Of a stretch of DNA of 60,189 nt, positions 1-9,886 are shown piece after piece (within the stretch, counting starts at the first letter, position 1; every line of letters begins with the position of its first letter). The position numbers and the translations under genes are program-made. The stretch covers positions 1-60,189 of the forward strand of contig JAESUM010000046.1 in NCBI GenBank assembly GCA_016763075.1. Direction: 5' to 3'. The notes below the pieces were generated by a model. The model did no database searches and was not told the origin of the DNA. It was given only the letters and a program-made list of their open reading frames with translations. This DNA is from Pseudomonadales bacterium (lineage in GTDB: Bacteria > Pseudomonadota > Gammaproteobacteria > Pseudomonadales > JAHRWD01).

Positions 1-60
1 AAAAGTGAGAACAGTGGCTAAATAACCGTACAAACGATAATTATTAAAAGGCCATTACAA

Positions 61-1842
61 ATGACCGTGACTAAAAAATTAGGCATTACCGAGGTCGTAT
101 TACGCGACGCTCATCAATCATTATTTGCGACCCGCATGCGTATCGACGATATGCTGCCGATTGCCGAAAAACTTGATCAAATTGGCTATTGGTCGATTGA
201 GTCATGGGGTGGCGCAACCTTTGACGCGTGTATTCGTTACCTTGGGGAAGACCCTTGGGATCGTATCCGTGAGCTCAAAAAAGTAATGCCCAACACGCCG
301 CAACAAATGTTGTTTCGTGGTCAAAATATACTGGGCTATCGCCACTACGCAGATGATGTAGTCGACAAGTTTGTTGAGCGAGCCGCTGTAAACGGCATTG
401 ATGTATTTCGTATCTTTGACGCGATGAGCGACCCGCGCAACCTCACTCAAGCCGTACGTGCAGTTGTGCGTCAGGGTAAGCATGCTCAAGGCACCATCTC
501 TTATACCGTAAGTCCGGTTCATACCCTCGAAAACTGGATAGACCTTGCGCGTAGGCTCGAAGACATGGGCGCGCACTCAATCTGTATTAAAGACATGGCA
601 GGGCTGCTTAAACCTTATGTGGCTTTCGAATTGGTCACATTGCTGAAAAAAGCCGTCAACATTCCTATCCACATGCAATGCCATGCAACCACTGGCCTTT
701 CAACGGCGTCAGCGCTTAAAGCGATTGAAGCCGGTGTTGATAACGTGGATACCGCAATCTCTTCAATGAGCATGACTTACGGCCATTCGCCAACCGAGTC
801 GTTGGTTGCCATGCTCGAAGACACCGACCGCAGTACGGGTTTAGACATTATTCAGCTAGAAGAAATCGCAGCGTACTTTCGTGGTGTGCGTACTAAATAC
901 GCACAATTTGAAGGCGCATTGAAAGGTGTAGATTCAAGAATTCTTGTTGCGCAGGTGCCCGGTGGCATGCTGACCAACATGGAAAACCAACTGCGTGAAC
1001 AAAACGCGCAAGACCGCCTTGATGAGGTGTTGGAAGAGATTCCACGGGTACGCAAAGACCTTGGGTATATTCCGCTTGTGACACCCACATCACAAATTGT
1101 GGGCACTCAAGCTGTGCTCAATATTCTGGCCGGCGAGTCGTATAAAACCATTACCAAAGAAACCGCAGGTGTATTGAAAGGCGAGTACGGCGCAGCGCCA
1201 GCAGCGGTCAATAAAGACCTTCAAGCGAAGGTGCTAGCAAAAGGCGAAGAGCCTATTACATGCCGCCCCGCGGATCGCTTAGAGCCCGAAATTTTAAGGC
1301 TTACCGATGAACTTCAAGAGCTGGCCAGTAAAAACGATATTAAGCTAGCTGATGACATCATCGACGACGTATTAACCTACGCTTTGTTCCCGCAAATTGG
1401 ATTACGCTTTCTTGAAAACAGAGGCAATCCAGATGCTTTCGAGCCTGCACCAGGCACGCAAAAGCCAGCGCCAGTTCAGCCCGCTGCAGCACTGGAGCCA
1501 AGTGACGTCGGGCAATATAGCGTACGGGTTAACGGTAAAGCCTATTCTGTTGAAGTATCCGAAGGCGGTGAACTGAGTGATATCACACCGGTACTGCCTG
1601 AAATGGGTGCAGCACCCACCACCGCTTCCGGTGAACCAATTGCCGCACCGTTGGCCGGCAATATTTTCAAAATACTCGTGTCTCCGGGCCAGCAAATACG
1701 TGAAGGTGACGTGATTGTTGTGATGGAAGCGATGAAAATGGAAACCGAAATTCGCTCCACCCGCGCTGGTATCGTAGATCTTATCAGCATAAAAGAAGGT
1801 GATGCGGTTGTGGTTGGTCAAACATTGATCAGCCTTAACTAG
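61..1842 (+). CDS. oadA: Oxaloacetate decarboxylase alpha subunit (biotin carboxyl carrier/carboxyltransferase)
   Basis: At 593 aa this is the usual length for OadA / pyruvate carboxylase subunit B. The N-terminal two thirds is a DRE-TIM-like carboxyltransferase barrel: [10 protein letters not shown] near residue 11, and the metal-site histidines in HMQCHATTG near residue 207. A Pro/Ala-rich linker (about residues 460-480) leads to a C-terminal biotinyl domain with the biotinylation motif EAMKMETE, the lysine being about residue 559. The enzyme moves CO2 from oxaloacetate to biotin, which is then decarboxylated by the membrane beta subunit encoded 16 bp downstream. The gamma subunit (oadG) would be expected just before the window. 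The first 60 bases hold no recognisable piece of it. Confidence 0.95.
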   Translation: MTVTKKLGITEVVLRDAHQSLFATRMRIDDMLPIAEKLDQIGYWSIESWGGATFDACIRYLGEDPWDRIRELKKVMPNTPQQMLFRGQNILGYRHYADDVVDKFVERAAVNGIDVFRIFDAMSDPRNLTQAVRAVVRQGKHAQGTISYTVSPVHTLENWIDLARRLEDMGAHSICIKDMAGLLKPYVAFELVTLLKKAVNIPIHMQCHATTGLSTASALKAIEAGVDNVDTAISSMSMTYGHSPTESLVAMLEDTDRSTGLDIIQLEEIAAYFRGVRTKYAQFEGALKGVDSRILVAQVPGGMLTNMENQLREQNAQDRLDEVLEEIPRVRKDLGYIPLVTPTSQIVGTQAVLNILAGESYKTITKETAGVLKGEYGAAPAAVNKDLQAKVLAKGEEPITCRPADRLEPEILRLTDELQELASKNDIKLADDIIDDVLTYALFPQIGLRFLENRGNPDAFEPAPGTQKPAPVQPAAALEPSDVGQYSVRVNGKAYSVEVSEGGELSDITPVLPEMGAAPTTASGEPIAAPLAGNIFKILVSPGQQIREGDVIVVMEAMKMETEIRSTRAGIVDLISIKEGDAVVVGQTLISLN

Positions 1843-1858
1843 GCGGGGGATTGCGGCA

Positions 1859-2986
1859 ATGGATAAAGTAATACAACTGTGGACTGACTCAGGCGTTTAT
1901 CAAATGGATGGGGGCCAGGCCTTCATGCTGGTAACCGGCCTTTTTTTGCTGTACTTGGCGATCGCTAAAAAGTTTGAGCCTCTACTGTTACTACCGATCG
2001 GTTTTGGCGGCATTTTGGCCAATATTCCCGGTGCAGATATGGCAGTGGGAACCGGCATACTCCATATGATTTACGACGTAGGCATCAGTACTGGTGCCTT
2101 CCCGTTGATCATCTTTATGGGTGTTGGCGCGATGACAGACTTTGGCCCGTTGCTAGCCAACCCCAAAACACTGTTGCTTGGCGCAGCCGCTCAGTTTGGC
2201 ATTTTTGCAACGCTGCTGGGCGCTGTAGGTTTGACTGATCTTGGCTTGATGGAGTTCACCCTTAAAGAAGCCGCGGCTATTGGCATCATTGGAGGCGCGG
2301 ATGGACCCACGGCAATCTATGTTGCAAGCAAACTGGCCCCAGAGTTACTGGGGGCTATAGCCGTTGCGGCGTATTCTTACATGGCGCTGGTGCCACTGAT
2401 TCAACCGCCCATTATGCGAGCACTGACGACAGAAGCAGAACGTTCAATCGTTATGACTCAGCTGCGCGAAGTGTCGAAAATCGAAAAAATAATTTTCCCA
2501 TTGATGTTACTGCTATTGGTTGCTTTGCTGCTTCCAAGTGCTGCTCCGCTTCTGGGGATGTTTTGTTTCGGTAATCTGATGAAAGAGTCCGGTGTGGTCG
2601 ACCGTTTAAGCGACACCACACAAAATGCGCTGATCAATATCGTAACCATATTTCTAGGTTTAGGAGTCGGTTCAAAATTGATGGCCGACCAGTTTCTTGA
2701 TGTTCAAACGTTGGGGATTTTGGCCTTAGGTATTGTAGCTTTTTCTATTGGTACCGCTTCTGGCGTACTGATGGCCAAACTCATGAACAAAATCAGCGGC
2801 GGGATCAACCCATTGATTGGAGCTGCGGGGGTGTCTGCGGTGCCGATGGCCGCGCGAGTAGCCAATAAAGTAGGGTTGGAGTCAAATCCGCATAACTTTT
2901 TGTTGATGCATGCAATGGGTCCAAACGTAGCCGGTGTGATTGGCTCCGCAGTTGCAGCGGGCATCATGATTAACTACTTGGGGTAA
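1859..2986 (+). CDS. oadB: Oxaloacetate decarboxylase beta subunit, sodium-pumping membrane protein
   Basis: The 375 aa protein is hydrophobic throughout with about ten membrane segments. It carries the family's conserved [13 protein letters not shown] stretch near residue 140, whose Asp belongs to the Na+/carboxybiotin site, and the C-terminal [18 protein letters not shown] region. It decarboxylates carboxybiotin on OadA and uses the energy to export Na+. It starts at ATG 16 bp after oadA, so the two are co-transcribed. It ends only 10 bp from the end of the convergent GGDEF-EAL gene. Confidence 0.95.
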   Translation: MDKVIQLWTDSGVYQMDGGQAFMLVTGLFLLYLAIAKKFEPLLLLPIGFGGILANIPGADMAVGTGILHMIYDVGISTGAFPLIIFMGVGAMTDFGPLLANPKTLLLGAAAQFGIFATLLGAVGLTDLGLMEFTLKEAAAIGIIGGADGPTAIYVASKLAPELLGAIAVAAYSYMALVPLIQPPIMRALTTEAERSIVMTQLREVSKIEKIIFPLMLLLLVALLLPSAAPLLGMFCFGNLMKESGVVDRLSDTTQNALINIVTIFLGLGVGSKLMADQFLDVQTLGILALGIVAFSIGTASGVLMAKLMNKISGGINPLIGAAGVSAVPMAARVANKVGLESNPHNFLLMHAMGPNVAGVIGSAVAAGIMINYLG

Positions 2987-2992
2987 CGAATC

Positions 2993-3016
2993 AGCCCTAG
3001 AGAACAGGGTTGTTTT
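2993..3016 (+). terminator. Weak hairpin at the oadB / GGDEF-EAL convergence
   Basis: Arms AGCCCT (2993-2998) and AGGGTT (3006-3011, one G-U pair) enclose a 7-nt loop and are followed by GTTTTG. The hairpin overlaps the stop codon of the opposing gene. It is short and the T-tract is poor, so this is only a possible terminator for oadAB. Confidence 0.3.
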
Positions 3017-4964
3017 GCAGAGCAGTGAGGTCAGTGGTTTTTGCGCTTAAGTACTGGTCCAGCTGCTCTCGGGATAAAGGCTTACTGAACAGGTAGCCTT
3101 GGCCTATTTTACAGTGTTTAGCGCGTAGGAATTCCATCTGCTCGATCGTTTCAACGCCCTCAGCTACGGTCTCTAACCCTAGGCTTTCTGCCATCGCAAT
3201 GATCGCAGAAACAATCGCTGCATCTTCGCTGTTAGTGGTTACGTCTGACACAAACGCTTGATCGATTTTGATCACATCGATAGGGAATTTCTTCAGATAA
3301 CTAAGTGATGAATAGCCTGTTCCAAAATCATCAATCGATACTTTAATACCGAGTGTTTCCAGCTTTTTAAGAGTTTGTGTTGTGTCCTCAATATCGGACA
3401 TAACGACCCGCTCTGTAAGCTCTAATTCAAGTAAATGATGGGGTACGCTGTAACGATTTAACTGCGATAAAAGCCGTTCAATAAAGTCTGGTTGGCTAAA
3501 CTGACGCGCGGAAATATTCACTGCGATAGGGATATGAAAGCCCTTGTCGAGTAAATCGTTCACCTGTTTACAGGCTTGTTCGATCACCCAGTTGCCAATC
3601 GGAACGATAAGCCCAGATTCTTCCGCTAGCGGAATAAAATGATCCGGCGGAATCCGGTTTCCGTCGCGGTCTTTCCAGCGAATGAGCGCCTCTAATCCAA
3701 CTACAGAGCTGTCAATCATGTTTACCTGTGGTTGGTAATACATTTCAAACTCTTCACGCTCTAAAGCTTGATGTAACTTGCTCGATATTGTCAGGCTGCT
3801 GAGCGACTCTTGCTGCATCTTGTGATTGTAAATTAGGTGCTTGCCTCGGCCTTGTTCTTTGGCCTGGTACAGCGCTATATCTGCATGTTGTATGAGTTGT
3901 TCTGCATTTATGGAATGCTCAGGAAAAGAGGCAACTCCAGCACTAAATGACTGCGTGATTTCTCGATTAGCAATATGGAACGGCCGTGAAAGGCTGGTAC
4001 GTAAGCGCTCTAGAATCTGGTTGATGTTTTCACTTTCGCTTTTATCTGAAATCAGCAAACAGAATTCATCGCCGCCGTAATGGCACACCAAATCTTGGTG
4101 GGATGCGCCATTCATTCTTGCAACGGGGTCGTAGTCGCGTAGATTTTTGGTTAAGCGTGCGGCCACTTGCCTAAGAAGCTCATCGCCATTGGCATGGCCA
4201 AGGCCTTCGTTTACTCGTTTGAAAAAATCCAAATCAAGCAGAATAAGAGTAATGCTTTCGTTGTTTCTGGATGCTCTTGCAAGAGACAACTCTAGCTGTT
4301 GTTTGAAGCTTGAGCGGGATGGCAGGTTAGTGAGCGGGTCAAAGTTACTCGCATGCTCAAGCTGCTGAGTTTTTTCATCGATCAGGCTTTCTAAATAATT
4401 GTTTTGGACATTGATTTGCTGATATAAACGCTGGGAATGTAGCGCGTAAGCAATATGTTGAACAGCCGCCGTAAGCAACCGTTGGTGATGCTTTTTGAAC
4501 GCCGTTTGTGACGATACTTCGGCAATTAATATACCAAGAAATTTATCCGGTACAGCGATTCGGATTAAAATAATAGGCTGACCTAAAACAGTTTTTACTT
4601 CGCTTCGATCGCTTTTTGTAGCCCAACCAAAATCGCCATTTTCAATCATGGCGTCCATTACGCATTGCAGCGGGTGTTTCGATTCTTCGTGGTTTACCCA
4701 GTCCAATGAAAACTCTGCCGAGCGTTCATTGATCAAACAAAAACCGTATCGGCGCATTTCTGGAATGCGGTCGAGATAAGCCGCCGATTTTTGCAAAATT
4801 TCTTTTCTATTCGAGCAGTTTTTAATGTCTTCTTGAATTTGACTGATACCCGCAAGCACATCAAATTCTTGCAGGTGCCAGCGCTCCATAGACTCAAGAT
4901 AGTCCACGCGCTCTTGGAGGAACTGCTCGTTTGAGCGCTTAGATGGGGGCGAAAGGTTACGCAT
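2997..4964 (-). CDS. GGDEF-EAL bifunctional cyclic-di-GMP protein
   Basis: The 655 aa protein has an N-terminal GAF-like sensory region (about residues 25-185), a short coiled segment, a GGDEF domain with intact YGGDEF near residue 297, and an EAL domain starting near residue 390. The EAL domain keeps GLEALIRW, ELELTE, IDDFGTGYSSLSYL, KIDQ and EGVET, so metal and catalytic residues are present. No RxxD inhibitory site sits five residues before GGDEF. It could make or degrade c-di-GMP; intact EAL motifs favour phosphodiesterase activity. No membrane segment is visible, so it is probably cytoplasmic. It lies 11 bp downstream of the HDOD gene on the same strand and is probably co-transcribed with it. 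Confidence 0.9.
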   Translation of the reverse strand: MRNLSPPSKRSNEQFLQERVDYLESMERWHLQEFDVLAGISQIQEDIKNCSNRKEILQKSAAYLDRIPEMRRYGFCLINERSAEFSLDWVNHEESKHPLQCVMDAMIENGDFGWATKSDRSEVKTVLGQPIILIRIAVPDKFLGILIAEVSSQTAFKKHHQRLLTAAVQHIAYALHSQRLYQQINVQNNYLESLIDEKTQQLEHASNFDPLTNLPSRSSFKQQLELSLARASRNNESITLILLDLDFFKRVNEGLGHANGDELLRQVAARLTKNLRDYDPVARMNGASHQDLVCHYGGDEFCLLISDKSESENINQILERLRTSLSRPFHIANREITQSFSAGVASFPEHSINAEQLIQHADIALYQAKEQGRGKHLIYNHKMQQESLSSLTISSKLHQALEREEFEMYYQPQVNMIDSSVVGLEALIRWKDRDGNRIPPDHFIPLAEESGLIVPIGNWVIEQACKQVNDLLDKGFHIPIAVNISARQFSQPDFIERLLSQLNRYSVPHHLLELELTERVVMSDIEDTTQTLKKLETLGIKVSIDDFGTGYSSLSYLKKFPIDVIKIDQAFVSDVTTNSEDAAIVSAIIAMAESLGLETVAEGVETIEQMEFLRAKHCKIGQGYLFSKPLSREQLDQYLSAKTTDLTALQNNPVL

Positions 4965-4975
4965 TAGGCGGACAG

Positions 4976-5848
4976 CTACAAAAATAGCCCAGCTACATCT
5001 TGGTACTGTCGATCAGTTTGATCGATCAGTTCACCCAGTGCAGATTCAGGCATATCCAAGCGTTGCCAAAAGCTATCGATCAGCGGAGGAATATATTGCT
5101 CTCCGCTTGAGCCAATACTCAAGCCGTTTACCATCCAATCGGCGACATGTATCACCTCTGGCAAAATCGCCATAGGGATATCGGTTTGTGGTCCATGTTG
5201 GAAGTGCACGGCCTGCTGTTGAGGGATGGGTAAATTCCAGTTTTTAAGCAGCGCATGGCCAATGTGTGCGTGATTGAATCCCATAATTTGATTTTCCGCC
5301 TCGAATAGCGGGATCTTTTTTTCCAATGATAATGATGTCGTTTGTTCAGCTATTTCTGGGAATTCGGTGAATAAAATCAGTCTACCGATCGCGTGAAATA
5401 ATCCTGATAAATAATATTGTTCGTAATCTCGTTTGCCGAGATATATCGCAATAGCGCGGCATGCAATTCCGCAGGCGATGCTGTGTTCCCAGAAATCTTT
5501 CATTGAGATAAACGCGTTATCTGTGGTTTTGAACATATCAATAACCACGGTAGCCATCGCGAGCTCTTTGAGCTGGCGAGTGCCAATTAGCATCAGCGCT
5601 CTGTTCACCGTATTGATTTCGGTTGGATGACTATAAAAGGCACTGTTAGCAATTCTCAATAACCTTGCGGCTAGAGCAGGGTCCGACTGAATGATTTGTG
5701 CAGTATCGTCGAGAGATGAAGTGGGCGATGCAATGGTTTCTTCCAACTTAAAATAGAGGTCGGGCAAAGAGACTAAGTCCGGGTTGTGCCCCACAATAAC
5801 TTCAGCGGTTAATGCGATCATCTGGTCTTTACTCTTTAACTGCATCAT
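4976..5848 (-). CDS. HDOD domain signalling protein
   Basis: The 290 aa protein has an HDOD domain over about residues 20-215: SLPDLYFKLEETI, IIQSDPALAARLLRIANSA, then the HD-like region GLFHAIGRLILF, and IGHALLKNWNLP. HDOD proteins resemble HD-GYP phosphodiesterases but lack their catalytic set. Here the expected His-Asp pair is His-Ala, consistent with a non-enzymatic regulatory role. Two adjacent ATGs are possible; the second (first base 5845) sits better behind GGAG. The neighbouring GGDEF-EAL gene suggests a joint c-di-GMP or stress signalling unit. No output domain is recognisable. Confidence 0.85.
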   Translation of the reverse strand: MMQLKSKDQMIALTAEVIVGHNPDLVSLPDLYFKLEETIASPTSSLDDTAQIIQSDPALAARLLRIANSAFYSHPTEINTVNRALMLIGTRQLKELAMATVVIDMFKTTDNAFISMKDFWEHSIACGIACRAIAIYLGKRDYEQYYLSGLFHAIGRLILFTEFPEIAEQTTSLSLEKKIPLFEAENQIMGFNHAHIGHALLKNWNLPIPQQQAVHFQHGPQTDIPMAILPEVIHVADWMVNGLSIGSSGEQYIPPLIDSFWQRLDMPESALGELIDQTDRQYQDVAGLFL

Positions 5849-6249
5849 CGCTCCATCAATAGCTTTTTATTAATTCAACTACAGCTTTATGGTCAAGCTT
5901 GTCGTATTGAAATTGGTTAAGTTTTTTGTGAAATATTCATCTTCAAATTGTCGGTAAAGAACATGCCAGGTGGGCTTTCTTCAGCGGCCTGATGGGGTGT
6001 TTCAGGCAATATTTCTAATTTAAAGTATTGCTTATTCTTAAATTACAGTTGTTTAGCTACAGGTTTGTGACATTGAAAATTCCAAACATCAATTTTCCGA
6101 CTCGATTTATCTGTTTAAGTAGCCAAGAAATCACTTACAATTTGGTATAACTGGAGTTAAGGATAGACCAAATAATAAACTACGCACTTAAATGAGCGGC
6201 CAATAATAAAAACGCAGTTGCCGGGAAACCACCCACGGCGGCGCAAAAT
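5849..6249. other. Intergenic region between divergent HDOD and FadB-like genes
   Basis: About 400 bp, AT-rich, with no coding potential that I recognise. It must hold the promoters of both divergent units. The only candidate I can point to is an extended -10 (TGGTATAAC, 6143-6151) on the plus strand, without a good -35. I find no convincing FadR- or PsrA-type palindrome. Confidence 0.5.
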
Positions 6250-6261
6250 ATGGAGAATATG

Positions 6262-8355
6262 ATGAGTCAGTTGCTTCAAACCCAACTTATCGATGGAACC
6301 CTGGTACTTAAATTAGCACTCGAATTAGCGCCAACATTAGCCCCATTGGTGGGTTCGCAGGCGTGGTCTGAATGCCTTGAGGCGCTTGGGGCTGCCATTA
6401 CTGGCGCAGGCTCGGAAGTCACAGGTATTGTGCTTAACGGCGGCGACGCGCTGTATTTAAGGACGTCGGGTCAACAGCAGCAGGGTTATACGAAGTCGGA
6501 GCTACTATCAGCAGATAATCTCCTAACCGCCATCGCAAATAGCGCCGTGCCAGTGGTTGCAAGCATCACCGGCGCAGTGAACGATTTTGGCTGGCAATTA
6601 GCGCTGTGTTGCGACTACCGCGTGGCAAGCAGCGCCAGCACATTTGATCACGATTTGCTTAAGCATGGTACAACACCCGGGTTTGGCGGCAGCCAGCGTT
6701 TGCCACGGTTAGTTGGAATGAACGTCGCTACGCGCATACTCACGAGTCCTTCCCCAGTTTCAGCCACCAAAGCATTAGAGATAGGGCTCATCGACTTGAT
6801 CGACAGCCCGTCTGCCGACGGCGCAGTGAATATCTCTGTAATGGCTTCACTACTATCGCAAGGGCGTAAAGGTATAGATGCACAGGGGCAACTCAGCCGA
6901 GAGGCCGATAGCACTATCTTAGATAAACTCGCAGCCACGTTAGCGCGTAGACGCCGGGCTCAGTTTGCACCGCAACAATTGGTTGAAGCTTTGCGTATTG
7001 CCTCAAATACTGAGCTACTCCAAGGGCTGGATGCCGAGCGCGAAATTTACAAACAAGTGCAATCCCACGAGCAACGCGGCGCTTTAAGTTACCTTGCTCT
7101 GGGCGAGCAGCAAGCCGATGTTATTCCAGGGTTAGCCGAGGGCGTTGAAATTCCTGCAATCCGCAGCGCGGCTATTATTGGGTCTGGCACCATGGGTGGC
7201 GGCATTGCCATGTGCTTCGCCAATGTAGGTATTCCAGTGACCATCATTGATAACTCGGATGAAAACCTACAGCGAGGTTTGTCCGTCATTAAACGCAATT
7301 ACGAAATCAACGTTAAACGCGGCAGCATTAGCCAGTCGCAAATGGATCAGTGCTGGGGGCAGGTAAGCGGCTCGCTTGATTATCAAGATATTTCAGATGC
7401 AGATATCGTGATCGAGGCAGTATTTGAAGACATGCAGCTTAAGAAAAAAATCTTCGCAACGCTTGATGAAGTGATGAAGCCGGGCGCATTACTAGGCTCC
7501 AATACCTCTGGGTTAGATATCGATGAAATAGCATCCGCCACCAAACGGCCGGGAGATGTCATTGGCTTACACTTTTTTAGCCCCGCCAATGTGATGAAGC
7601 TGTTAGAAGTGGTACGCGGCACAAAAGTTAGTGACCAAACCATTTTGCGCGCAATGAGCCTTGCTAAAATCATTAACAAAGTGGCCGTGTTGGCGGGCAA
7701 TTGCCCGGGTTTCATTGGTAACCGCATGATACGAGGGTACATGCAGCAAGGTGCCAATTTAGTGTTAGAAGGCGCAACTATCGAACAAGTTGACCGCGTT
7801 ATGGTTGAGTTTGGAATGCCCATGGGCCCCTTCACAATGGGTGATCTCACCGGCTTAGACGTTGGCTGGCGAGCCCGTTTAGCCAGTGGTAAAGCAGCTG
7901 GACTTACCGACCATCTGCCAAATAAGTTGTGCGAAATGGAACGTTTCGGTCAAAAAAGCGCTGCGGGTTATTACCGCTATGAGGAGGGTAGCCGGAAGCC
8001 AATAGTAGACCCACTGGTTGCAAGCTGGGTAGAGCAAATCTCTGCCGAGCAAGGCATAGAGCGGCGAACATTTGATGACCAAGAAGTGCTGCGCCGCTGC
8101 CTGTACCCGCTGATTAACGAAGGCGCCAAAATTATTGAAGATGGTATTGCAATACGCGCCAGTGATATCGACACCGTATATGTGAACGGTTACGGTTTCC
8201 CAGCGTATCGCGGCGGCCCAATGTATTGGGCGAATCAAATTGGGTTGGATAAGGTGCATCAGGAGATAGAAAACTATCACCAACAATTTGGTGATACATG
8301 GAAACCAGCGAAACTACTGAAGCAACTGGCGCAAACCCAGCAGTCGTTTTCTTGA
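6262..8355 (+). CDS. FadB-like multifunctional protein: degenerate enoyl-CoA hydratase domain plus 3-hydroxyacyl-CoA dehydrogenase
   Basis: The N-terminal crotonase-like domain spans about residues 1-190. The NAD-binding 3-hydroxyacyl-CoA dehydrogenase domain starts near residue 300 with IIGSGTMGGG; it has SNTSGLDI, catalytic-His motif LHFFSPANVMKLLEVV near residue 436, and GNCPGFIGNRM. The C-terminal repeat keeps MPMGPFTMGDLTGLDVG. Aligned to FadB, both catalytic glutamates of the hydratase (E. coli Glu119 and Glu139) are replaced here, by Gln112 and Leu132, so the N-terminal half is probably inactive and the protein acts mainly as a dehydrogenase. The start at 6262 is preferred because GGAG lies six bases upstream; upstream in-frame ATGs (6250, 6259) exist. 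It heads an acyl-CoA cluster with a CoA-transferase and an acyl-CoA dehydrogenase. Confidence 0.88.
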   Translation: MSQLLQTQLIDGTLVLKLALELAPTLAPLVGSQAWSECLEALGAAITGAGSEVTGIVLNGGDALYLRTSGQQQQGYTKSELLSADNLLTAIANSAVPVVASITGAVNDFGWQLALCCDYRVASSASTFDHDLLKHGTTPGFGGSQRLPRLVGMNVATRILTSPSPVSATKALEIGLIDLIDSPSADGAVNISVMASLLSQGRKGIDAQGQLSREADSTILDKLAATLARRRRAQFAPQQLVEALRIASNTELLQGLDAEREIYKQVQSHEQRGALSYLALGEQQADVIPGLAEGVEIPAIRSAAIIGSGTMGGGIAMCFANVGIPVTIIDNSDENLQRGLSVIKRNYEINVKRGSISQSQMDQCWGQVSGSLDYQDISDADIVIEAVFEDMQLKKKIFATLDEVMKPGALLGSNTSGLDIDEIASATKRPGDVIGLHFFSPANVMKLLEVVRGTKVSDQTILRAMSLAKIINKVAVLAGNCPGFIGNRMIRGYMQQGANLVLEGATIEQVDRVMVEFGMPMGPFTMGDLTGLDVGWRARLASGKAAGLTDHLPNKLCEMERFGQKSAAGYYRYEEGSRKPIVDPLVASWVEQISAEQGIERRTFDDQEVLRRCLYPLINEGAKIIEDGIAIRASDIDTVYVNGYGFPAYRGGPMYWANQIGLDKVHQEIENYHQQFGDTWKPAKLLKQLAQTQQSFS

Positions 8356-8548
8356 AGAATCTAACATCAAATATAGCGGTATCGGTGGTTAGAATAGATT
8401 TCATCAGCAATGAATTTTATACTGCTGGTGTTAAGCAATTGTGCGCGGCTATACAAGTGGCGGGAAGAAGTGACCGGCAAGCGCGTAAATAATAATAAAT
8501 TACCGCAGACCTTTTTTAAGCAAACGGCTGACGGTAGGAGGCACTCAA

Positions 8549-9823
8549 ATGAAAGGCGGTCCCCTAGACGGAATTAGAGTACTTGAATTAAGCCAAATTA
8601 TTGCCGGGCCATTTTGTGGCCAGAACTTGGCAGATATGGGCGCAGATGTTGTAAAAATAGAGCCACCCGGCGGCGAAGGAATGCGAATCCTGGGGCAATT
8701 TACGCCCGGCGAAAGCAAATCATTTCATGCGTTAAATCGTGGTAAGCGCAGCATCGTGATGGATTTAAAAAACCCTGAAGCTCAAGCGGTTGTGCATAAA
8801 ATGATTGTTGAGTTTGACGTTTTTATCGTCAATTCAAGGTTCGGCGTAACCAAGCGCCTCAACGTTGATTACGACACACTTAAAAAATATCGCCCAGATA
8901 TCGTTTATTTCGATAACACGGGTTACGGAACCAGCGGCCCAAGCGCTAAAAGATCTGGCTCAGATATCGTTGCACAAGCGTTTTCTGGATTGATGGCCGG
9001 AGATAAAAAAATAGATGAAATTGGTGCGCCTTCAGCGATTTCCGCCTCACCTATTGGTGATTACACCGCAGGATTAGCGGGCGCAATGGGCATTGTATCA
9101 GCCTTGTTTCATCGACAAAAAACCGGCGAAGGTCAGTTGGTTACGGCTTCGTTGCTACAGGCAGCATTAGCTATACAAGGCACATCGGTTAGCAAACTGC
9201 CGATGGCCGATAAAATTTTACTCGACCCAATGCTTAAAAAAGTAAAAGCAATTCGCGAACGGGGGGGCAGTTACGCCGAGCAGTTGGCAGCAAAAACCCA
9301 TATGATGGGCGCTTCAATGCGACTTTATTATGGTGGTTACCCCGTTAAAGACGGCGCAATATTATTGGGTGCGCTAACACCGCGTAACCGCGAACAAATG
9401 CGCACAGCGTTGGGGCTTGAAGGCGAGCCAACGGGCTCACCAGGTTTTAACCCGCTAGACCCCGCCAATGACCCAGTGGTGGCCGAAGTATTTGAACAAA
9501 TTCAGGCCATCATGCGCACCAAAACCATGAATGAATGGATTGAAGTGTTTGACCAACATGGCGCACCAGTAGGCAAAGTAAACATGCCAGAAGAAATGGT
9601 GTACGAAGCACAGGTCAAAGAAATGGGCTACATGTACGAATATGACCACCCGGTTACCGGGCCAGAACTGATGCCCGGCCCAGTGGTTAATATGTCGTTG
9701 ACACCCACCGGCACAGAGAACCCATCACCGCCTTTGGGTTACCACACAGATCAAATATTGGCTGAACACGGATTTGATATACAAAAAATTTCCGCACTGC
9801 GAACGGCCGGAGCGGTCTGCTAG
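8549..9823 (+). CDS. Family III (CaiB/BaiF) CoA-transferase
   Basis: The 424 aa protein opens with GPLDGIRVLELSQIIAGPF and GADVVKIEPPGG, the signature of class III CoA-transferases such as formyl-CoA transferase and CaiB. The nucleophilic Asp is probably the one in SPIGDYTAGLAG near residue 173, which would form an aspartyl-CoA thioester. It swaps CoA between carboxylic acids; the substrate cannot be read from sequence. A strong Shine-Dalgarno (GGAGG) precedes the ATG by seven bases. Its place between a hydroxyacyl-CoA dehydrogenase and an acyl-CoA dehydrogenase suggests it activates the acid that these enzymes oxidise. Confidence 0.92.
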   Translation: MKGGPLDGIRVLELSQIIAGPFCGQNLADMGADVVKIEPPGGEGMRILGQFTPGESKSFHALNRGKRSIVMDLKNPEAQAVVHKMIVEFDVFIVNSRFGVTKRLNVDYDTLKKYRPDIVYFDNTGYGTSGPSAKRSGSDIVAQAFSGLMAGDKKIDEIGAPSAISASPIGDYTAGLAGAMGIVSALFHRQKTGEGQLVTASLLQAALAIQGTSVSKLPMADKILLDPMLKKVKAIRERGGSYAEQLAAKTHMMGASMRLYYGGYPVKDGAILLGALTPRNREQMRTALGLEGEPTGSPGFNPLDPANDPVVAEVFEQIQAIMRTKTMNEWIEVFDQHGAPVGKVNMPEEMVYEAQVKEMGYMYEYDHPVTGPELMPGPVVNMSLTPTGTENPSPPLGYHTDQILAEHGFDIQKISALRTAGAVC

Positions 9824-9886
9824 TTAATAAATGGCAAACACAAACAAACACACATACTAATAATTTACATGGAAGAGCACTACCGT

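Noticed and set aside
1-60. Tail of oadG before oadA
   Set aside because: Short frames ending before oadA exist, but no gamma-subunit motif can be recognised in so few bases.
7383-7850. 155-codon minus-strand open frame inside the FadB-like gene
   Set aside because: Antisense shadow of a strongly supported gene.
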